This document shows positions 59,879 through 64,000 of a stretch of 64,000 nucleotides of DNA, in pieces. Position 1 is the stretch's first letter. Every line of letters begins with the position of its first letter. A program made the position numbers and the translations under genes. Origin of the DNA: an uncultured bacterium (lineage in GTDB: Bacteria > Bacillota > Clostridia > Oscillospirales > Acutalibacteraceae); contig CAJMRT010000006.1 in assembly GCA_905215855.1 (NCBI GenBank), forward strand, positions 12,832 through 76,831, read 5' to 3'. The notes beneath the pieces were generated by a model. That model searched no databases. It was not told where the DNA came from and was given only the letters and a program-made list of their open reading frames with translations.

Positions 59879-60625
59879 ATGGCTGAAACAAAAGTATCCG
59901 ATCCGATTATTACCTTTAAAAATGTCAGCAAAACCTATACTCTCTACAAAGATGACAAGGCAAGATTCAAGGCTCTTTTCTTTAAACCGAGAAATGCAAA
60001 AACAAATAAGGCACTTAACAATGTTTCAATGGTAATCAACCGTGGCGAATCGGTTGGTATTGTCGGCGATAACGGTGCAGGCAAGTCAACTCTGCTCAAG
60101 ATGATTACGGGTGTTGCATTTCCCGACGAAGGCGAAATCACCGTTGACGGCAAGGTTGCCGCATTGCTTGAGCTCACTGCAGGCTTTTCCATGGAAATGA
60201 CAGGCAGAGAAAACATTTATTTGAAGGGTTATGTTCTCGGTCTTGAGGACAGCTACATCAAGCAGATTGAGGAGAAAATCATCGACTTTGCAGAGCTTGG
60301 AGATTACATTGACCAGCCTGTAAGAACATACTCAAGCGGTATGAAAATGCGTCTTGGTTTTGCTATCAATGTCAACATTGAACCCGATGTTCTTGTTGTT
60401 GATGAGGCGCTCTCGGTCGGTGACGCAACCTTCAAAAAGAAGTGTAAAAATAAAATTAAAGAGATTATCGAAAGCGGTGTAACCGTACTTTATGTAAGTC
60501 ACAATGCCGCTTCGGTTAAAGAAATCTGTGCGCGTTCAATCTTCCTGAAAAAAGGAACTGTTATGTTTGACGGCCCGACAGATGAAACCCTCAGAGTTTA
60601 TGAGGAATCAAAAAAGAAAAAATAA
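59879..60625 (+). CDS. polysaccharide/teichoic-acid ABC exporter ATPase (TagH/Wzt-like)
   Basis: A 248-aa ATPase. Walker A is GDNGAGKST. The signature is YSSGMKMRLGFAINVN (the SSGM form of TagH/Wzt). Walker B is VLVVDEALSVGD. AALLELTAGFSMEMTGRENIYLKG is family-typical. No C-terminal carbohydrate-binding domain is present, so substrate recognition follows the short TagH-like type. ATG 59879 follows AAGGAGGTAATATT. Confidence 0.92.
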   Translation: MAETKVSDPIITFKNVSKTYTLYKDDKARFKALFFKPRNAKTNKALNNVSMVINRGESVGIVGDNGAGKSTLLKMITGVAFPDEGEITVDGKVAALLELTAGFSMEMTGRENIYLKGYVLGLEDSYIKQIEEKIIDFAELGDYIDQPVRTYSSGMKMRLGFAINVNIEPDVLVVDEALSVGDATFKKKCKNKIKEIIESGVTVLYVSHNAASVKEICARSIFLKKGTVMFDGPTDETLRVYEESKKKK

Positions 60626-60644
60626 TTCCGTTTCGGAATAAAGC

Positions 60645-60676
60645 AAAAGCTCCACAATTGCGGAGCTTTTCTGATT
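60645..60676 (+). terminator. terminator after the exporter ATPase
   Basis: AAAAGCTCC (60645-60653) pairs with GGAGCTTTT (60662-60670), with CTGATTTATCTG following. The T-run is weak, so some read-through into the next gene is likely. Confidence 0.7.
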
Positions 60677-60696
60677 TATCTGAGAGGTAAACCCAT

Positions 60697-61791
60697 ATGG
60701 ACTGTACCGTAAAAGGCAATCTGCCCTCCGAAATTTTTGAGGACATTAAAAAAATTGCAGACAACAGGATAAATTTTCAACAGTTAAAAAACAAGACTAT
60801 TTTCGTGTCGGACTGTCACGGACTTATTGCATATTACATTATATGCACATTGCTTGAGGGCAATGATTTTTTTGAAAACAACACAAGGGTAATTGCCCTT
60901 GCAAAAAGCCGTGAAGATGCCGAAAAGCAGTTCGGCAACCTTACTCTCCGCAAAGATTTTGTTGTTGAAACCGGAGAGTCAAAGAACTTTCCGGAGATTG
61001 AAAGAGCCGACTTTGTAATATACTGCAACTGCCCGTGTGAGGTTGCAGAGGAAGATTGCAGTAATCCTGAAATTGCGGATACAATCACTTCGGGCTTTGC
61101 AAATGTGCTTGAATATGCAAAAGAGTCAAATGCCGAATCGGTTCTGCTCGTATCTTCATATATGGTTTACGGGGAGGTTTTCAGCGGTAAAAATAACATT
61201 TGCGAAAACGACCTCGGCTATCTCGACCCGACCGATGCCGACAGTGCATACGCACAAAGTATGCGTTCAGCCGAAACGCTTGCCGTCTGCTATGCTGAAA
61301 AGTTCGGTATGAATGTAAAAATCGCCCGTCCCTGCCCCACACTCGGAGGTGTCAGAATGAGCGATGAAAGAAAATGGGCAAAGCTGATTGTCAGTGCGGC
61401 AAAAAATCAGAGCATTATGCTTACAGATAACGGCGGCGAAAAGTTCAGCTTTTGCTATGTGACGGACACGGTTTCTGCATTGATTGATATTTTGCTTAAC
61501 GGAAAAAGCGGTGAGGCATACAACATTTCAAACGATAACGCAAATGTGACAATGCGGGAATTTGCACAGCTTGTAAAATCGGCAAATCCCGAAAAGAATC
61601 TCTCTGTAGTGTTCGTTCACAGAAAAGACGAAGAAGAACCCGAATTTTCTCCGTCATCACCCACACCGTATGTTTTGTGCAATGATAAAATAAAATCACT
61701 CGGCTTTAGTCCGAAAACCACGCTTAAAGACGGAATAAAACGCAGTATAAGAGCAACAGAGCTGCGTGCAGAATTGCGAAGGATAAAGTAA
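60697..61791 (+). CDS. degenerate SDR/NAD-dependent epimerase-dehydratase-like protein
   Basis: A 364-aa extended-SDR fold. The overall order is retained: a Rossmann start KTIFVSDCHGLIAYYI, VLLVSSYMVYG near the catalytic Ser/Thr, then the RPCPTLGG, FCYVTDTVSA and YNISNDN signatures. The dinucleotide-binding glycine motif GxxGxxG is lost (SDCHGLIA, about residues 38-45). The catalytic YxxxK reads YAQSM. It may therefore bind a sugar nucleotide without redox chemistry. ATG 60697 follows GAGAGGTAAACCCAT. It overlaps the next gene by one base. Confidence 0.75.
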   Translation: MDCTVKGNLPSEIFEDIKKIADNRINFQQLKNKTIFVSDCHGLIAYYIICTLLEGNDFFENNTRVIALAKSREDAEKQFGNLTLRKDFVVETGESKNFPEIERADFVIYCNCPCEVAEEDCSNPEIADTITSGFANVLEYAKESNAESVLLVSSYMVYGEVFSGKNNICENDLGYLDPTDADSAYAQSMRSAETLAVCYAEKFGMNVKIARPCPTLGGVRMSDERKWAKLIVSAAKNQSIMLTDNGGEKFSFCYVTDTVSALIDILLNGKSGEAYNISNDNANVTMREFAQLVKSANPEKNLSVVFVHRKDEEEPEFSPSSPTPYVLCNDKIKSLGFSPKTTLKDGIKRSIRATELRAELRRIK

Positions 61792-63668
61792 TGCGTATTA
61801 AAGATTTTTTAAACGAATTTGAGGTCGACAGGGCGGCATTGCCCGGGGTTGAAAAAGAAACTCTTGCAAAGCTCAGAAACAAAACAATTGTCATCTCGGG
61901 CGGTGAACTTGCAAGGTGTCTTTGCTATGCCTTTCTGTACAATAACGAGGCTAAAAGGCTTGGAATAAAAGTTATCCTTCTCGGCAAATCACGCAACGCA
62001 ATGGCATCATACCACAGCGAACTCTTGTTAAGAGATGATTTTGATTTTGTTGATTATAATTCCGCATCAGAAATTTCAAGTGCCGACTATGTAATTACAA
62101 CAGGAATCTGCGGTGAACATACAGACAACAACCCACAGATTATGATTGACGGCATTGCAGAGATAAATGCCTGTGCCAAAATTGCAAAAGCCACAGGCGC
62201 AAGAGTTGTCGTTGTGAACGACAGCAGAATTTACGGCAAAGCCAAACCGCACAGAGTTTATTCCGAAAACGAGTACGCAGAACTTGACGCAACCTCTCAC
62301 TCATCGCTTGTAGGACAGCTTATGAGAACGAGAGAAACCGCCTTGCACTCGGTTTTGAAGAACAGCGAATCAACCGTTACAACGCTAAGAACGGGCATAA
62401 TTTTGGGAGCGTCAAGCAACTTTACAAGCGTGCTTGATCCTGTTTTTGACGATATAGCCAACCGCCGTGACACAGTTGTTCCGGCAACAAGGGATCGCTG
62501 CACCTTTGTTTATATCAACGATGTTTTAAAGGCGATTGTTTTCGCAATGACAACTCTTAAAGAAAACGCAGTTTATAATGTCGGCGGCAAAAACTGCAAC
62601 GCATCGCTGATTATGATTGCGGCTATTCTCAACGATATTTACGGCAGTCGCTGTACAATTGAGTCAGGCGATTTTACTGAGCTTGACGGCTGTGCAATTA
62701 ATTCAAACAAGATTTCCGTAAACGAATGCACTCCCGACATTGACCTTGAAACCATGCTGAAAATCTGTATAATGGACAAGATGAAGTCCGAAAAAGTTCT
62801 GCGTATCCCCCACTCACACGAACGCAGACTTGATTCAATTCACGAAATTCAGCTTGCATTTCTGCTTGAAACCGACAGAATTTGTCGAAAGCATAACATA
62901 AAATATTTTCTCGGCGGCGGAACACTTCTCGGTGCAATCCGTCACAAAGGATTCATTCCGTGGGATGATGATGCCGATATTATGATGTTGCGTGAAGATT
63001 TTGACCGCTTTTGCGAGATTGCGCCAAAGGAACTTCCGAGCAATATGACCTTTCAATCGTACCATACGGACAAGGCTTGTTTCTATGAATTTGCCAAGGT
63101 CAGACTTGACGACACTTTCTTTGCAACCGACTTTGCAAAGGATCACCATGCAATGCACAACGGAATTGCGTTTGATATTTTCTGTCATGATAACACAGCC
63201 AATTCAGCAATCGGACGAAAAATTCATATGGCAATGACCTTGTTCACAAGAGCGCTGGTGTTCAATAAATGGAACAATCGCAAGGCTGAAAACGGCAGTA
63301 GAATCCAGAGCATTGTAACAAATTTCTGTAAAAAAATATTTCCGCTCAGATTCAGTATGTGGCTTGAAGTTCGTACTTTAAAATTCTTTAAAAACAAAAA
63401 GAACGCAAAATATCTCTATGACGGAATGGGAAGAAATATTTATAACGGCGCTTTTCCAAAGGAATATCTTGACGGTGTTGCTTATGCCGACTTTGAGGGT
63501 TACAAGTTACCCGTGCCAAAGGAATATGACAAGTACCTTACCTTCCTCTACGGCGACTATATGGAGCTTGCACCGCTGTCAACAAGAATGGGTTGTCACG
63601 AAATTGCCCTCTGCGACATCGGAAAATACGACGGTTTCAAAATCCGCAAACCCGATTCTGAAAAATAA
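61791..63668 (+). CDS. fusion of degenerate SDR domain and LicD-family phosphotransferase
   Basis: A 625-aa two-domain protein. The N-terminal half (about 1-330) is an SDR-like domain with the glycine loop reduced to SGGELARCL and no YxxxK where it is expected (SLVGQLMRTRE). The C-terminal half (about 345-620) is a LicD domain with GGGTLLGAIRHKGFIPWDDD and the DDDADIMM metal-binding acidic cluster. LicD proteins transfer phosphocholine or other phospho-groups to wall or capsule polymers. The protein overlaps the preceding SDR gene. The pair may modify the polymer exported by the ABC system upstream. Confidence 0.85.
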   Translation: MRIKDFLNEFEVDRAALPGVEKETLAKLRNKTIVISGGELARCLCYAFLYNNEAKRLGIKVILLGKSRNAMASYHSELLLRDDFDFVDYNSASEISSADYVITTGICGEHTDNNPQIMIDGIAEINACAKIAKATGARVVVVNDSRIYGKAKPHRVYSENEYAELDATSHSSLVGQLMRTRETALHSVLKNSESTVTTLRTGIILGASSNFTSVLDPVFDDIANRRDTVVPATRDRCTFVYINDVLKAIVFAMTTLKENAVYNVGGKNCNASLIMIAAILNDIYGSRCTIESGDFTELDGCAINSNKISVNECTPDIDLETMLKICIMDKMKSEKVLRIPHSHERRLDSIHEIQLAFLLETDRICRKHNIKYFLGGGTLLGAIRHKGFIPWDDDADIMMLREDFDRFCEIAPKELPSNMTFQSYHTDKACFYEFAKVRLDDTFFATDFAKDHHAMHNGIAFDIFCHDNTANSAIGRKIHMAMTLFTRALVFNKWNNRKAENGSRIQSIVTNFCKKIFPLRFSMWLEVRTLKFFKNKKNAKYLYDGMGRNIYNGAFPKEYLDGVAYADFEGYKLPVPKEYDKYLTFLYGDYMELAPLSTRMGCHEIALCDIGKYDGFKIRKPDSEK

Positions 63669-63702
63669 TCAGCGTAAAACAGACCGATAAAGTAAATGTC
63701 AC

Positions 63703-63731
63703 TTGACACTTACCTGTCGGTCTGTTATAAT
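63703..63731 (+). promoter_or_regulatory. strong promoter of the RNA-tRNA-Leu unit, inside an inverted repeat
   Basis: TTGACA (63703-63708), 17 bases, TATAAT (63726-63731). An imperfect inverted repeat of about 20 bp (AGACCGA...TGTCA, 63680-63700, with TGACA...TCGGTCT, 63704-63723) covers the -35 box and spacer. It could act as the upstream gene's terminator or as an operator. Confidence 0.82.
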
Positions 63732-63737
63732 AATATA

Positions 63738-63880
63738 GCACATTTTGGGTGTTGCACAAATAATGGATGCTAAGAGTGACCAACTGCCTTCTAAGCAGTA
63801 GGTCAGGGGTAGCGTTGTGGCTATATCTCAGGTTGGCAGATATGTGGTTAACTCACAACTAATTTGTACAACAAAATTAA
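63738..63880 (+). ncRNA. unassigned structured RNA upstream of tRNA-Leu
   Basis: P1 closes the element: TGTTGCACAAAT (63750-63761) with ATTTGTACAACA (63862-63873), one mismatch. P2 nests ATGCTA/TAGCGT (63767-63772/63810-63815), GACC/GGTC and ACTGC/GCAGT around CTTCTAA. P3 holds TGTG/CACA and ATATCT/AGATAT (63823-63828/63838-63843). The result is a three-way junction of about 125 bases. No open frame fits. It lacks the SRP, 6S and RNase P signatures I know. It is transcribed from the strong promoter just upstream and runs into tRNA-Leu 11 bases later. A known orphan class cannot be excluded. Confidence 0.6.
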
Positions 63881-63884
63881 ATAA

Positions 63885-63971
63885 GCAGGTATGGCGGAAT
63901 TGGCAGACGCGCATGGTTCAGGTCCATGTGAAAGCAATTTCATGCAGGTTCAAGTCCTGTTACCTGCACCA
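63885..63971 (+). tRNA. tRNA-Leu (anticodon CAG)
   Basis: Acceptor arms GCAGGTA (63885-63891) and TACCTGC (63961-63967) pair perfectly, followed by encoded ACCA. The anticodon stem CATGG/CCATG encloses TTCAGGT, giving anticodon CAG for CUG codons. A long variable arm (TGAAA-GCAA-TTTCA) and the GGTTCAAGTCC T-arm are as expected for a class II leucine tRNA. Confidence 0.97.
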
Positions 63972-63973
63972 GT

Positions 63974-63999
63974 AAAGGTGGTTTTTTAACCACCTTTTA
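63974..63999 (+). terminator. terminator after tRNA-Leu
   Basis: AAAGGTGGTT (63974-63983) pairs with AACCACCTTT (63988-63997) around TTTT, followed by TAT at the window edge. Confidence 0.85.
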
Positions 64000-64000
64000 T

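Noticed and set aside
63738..63880. 6S RNA or SRP RNA identity for the element before tRNA-Leu
   Set aside because: There is no central bubble of the 6S form and no conserved SRP tip (GGUCAGGUCCGGAAGGAAGCAG-like) sequence. The multi-branched pairing differs.
1..64000. CRISPR arrays, insertion sequences or prophage genes
   Set aside because: No regularly spaced repeats, transposase, integrase or phage structural genes were seen on either strand.

Overview
The window reads as a chromosomal segment of a low-to-mid GC, Gram-positive anaerobe of the Clostridia, most likely the Ruminococcus bromii side of the Oscillospiraceae. This placement is inference. It rests on a cell-associated starch-degradation enzyme with an internal dockerin, the tepA-spoIIIE/ftsK and DUF512-der-plsY gene orders, a riboswitch-controlled queuine salvage cassette, strong AGGAGG ribosome sites, and canonical TTGACA-17-TATAAT promoters. 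Most of the window is core genome with conventional operons. There are no insertion sequences, prophage genes or CRISPR arrays.

Layout. 1-6.2 kb (minus): a tepA-uppP-ftsK/spoIIIE-radical SAM (YgiQ family) run. 6.3-7.6 kb (plus): a CNNM/CBS membrane protein. 7.6-12.6 kb (minus): a lipoprotein-comEC-holA-rnmV operon and a small membrane protein. 12.8-18.2 kb (minus): HIT protein and apt, the DUF512-der-plsY cluster, and the DUF177-rpmF pair. 18.35-19.9 kb (plus): a preQ1-type riboswitch, a radical SAM enzyme resembling queuine lyase, and a YhhQ queuosine-precursor transporter. 20.1-22.2 kb: a BlaI repressor, an M56 membrane protease and a small secreted protein. 22.2-26.5 kb: rmuC, an S1-domain protein, a secreted cyclophilin and a HAD phosphatase. 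26.5-26.95 kb: a compact locus with every mark of a type I toxin-antitoxin pair. 27-31.2 kb: a MoxR-DUF58-transglutaminase operon. 31.5-34.5 kb: a LytTR/DUF3021 regulator pair and an ABC-2 transporter, each preceded by matching 21-bp-phased repeats. 34.5-40.5 kb: a methionine-synthase-like protein, a LysR regulator, two nitroreductases, an AEC transporter and small proteins.

40.7-46.7 kb (plus): murT-gatD, where GatD has lost its catalytic residues, then recD2, a ComF protein and mreB. 46.8-50 kb: a secreted repeat protein whose 5' end is missing, abutting decayed PqqD, S26-peptidase and nucleotidyltransferase genes, which marks an old rearrangement. 50.8-54 kb (minus): a multimodular dockerin-bearing alpha-amylase. 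54.3-58.7 kb (plus): potABCD behind a long structured leader ending in an intrinsic terminator. 58.9-63.7 kb: a cell-surface polysaccharide cassette (ABC-2 permease and ATPase, a degenerate SDR protein, and an SDR-LicD fusion). 63.7-64 kb: a strong promoter, an unassigned structured RNA, tRNA-Leu(CAG) and a terminator.

The items most worth a second look are the type I toxin-antitoxin locus, the catalytically dead GatD, the potABCD leader, the structured RNA upstream of tRNA-Leu, the queuine-salvage cassette and the phased LytTR sites. Start codons were moved from the longest open frame to internal starts where a Shine-Dalgarno sequence required it. No database search was possible, so family names come from recognised motifs and gene order.
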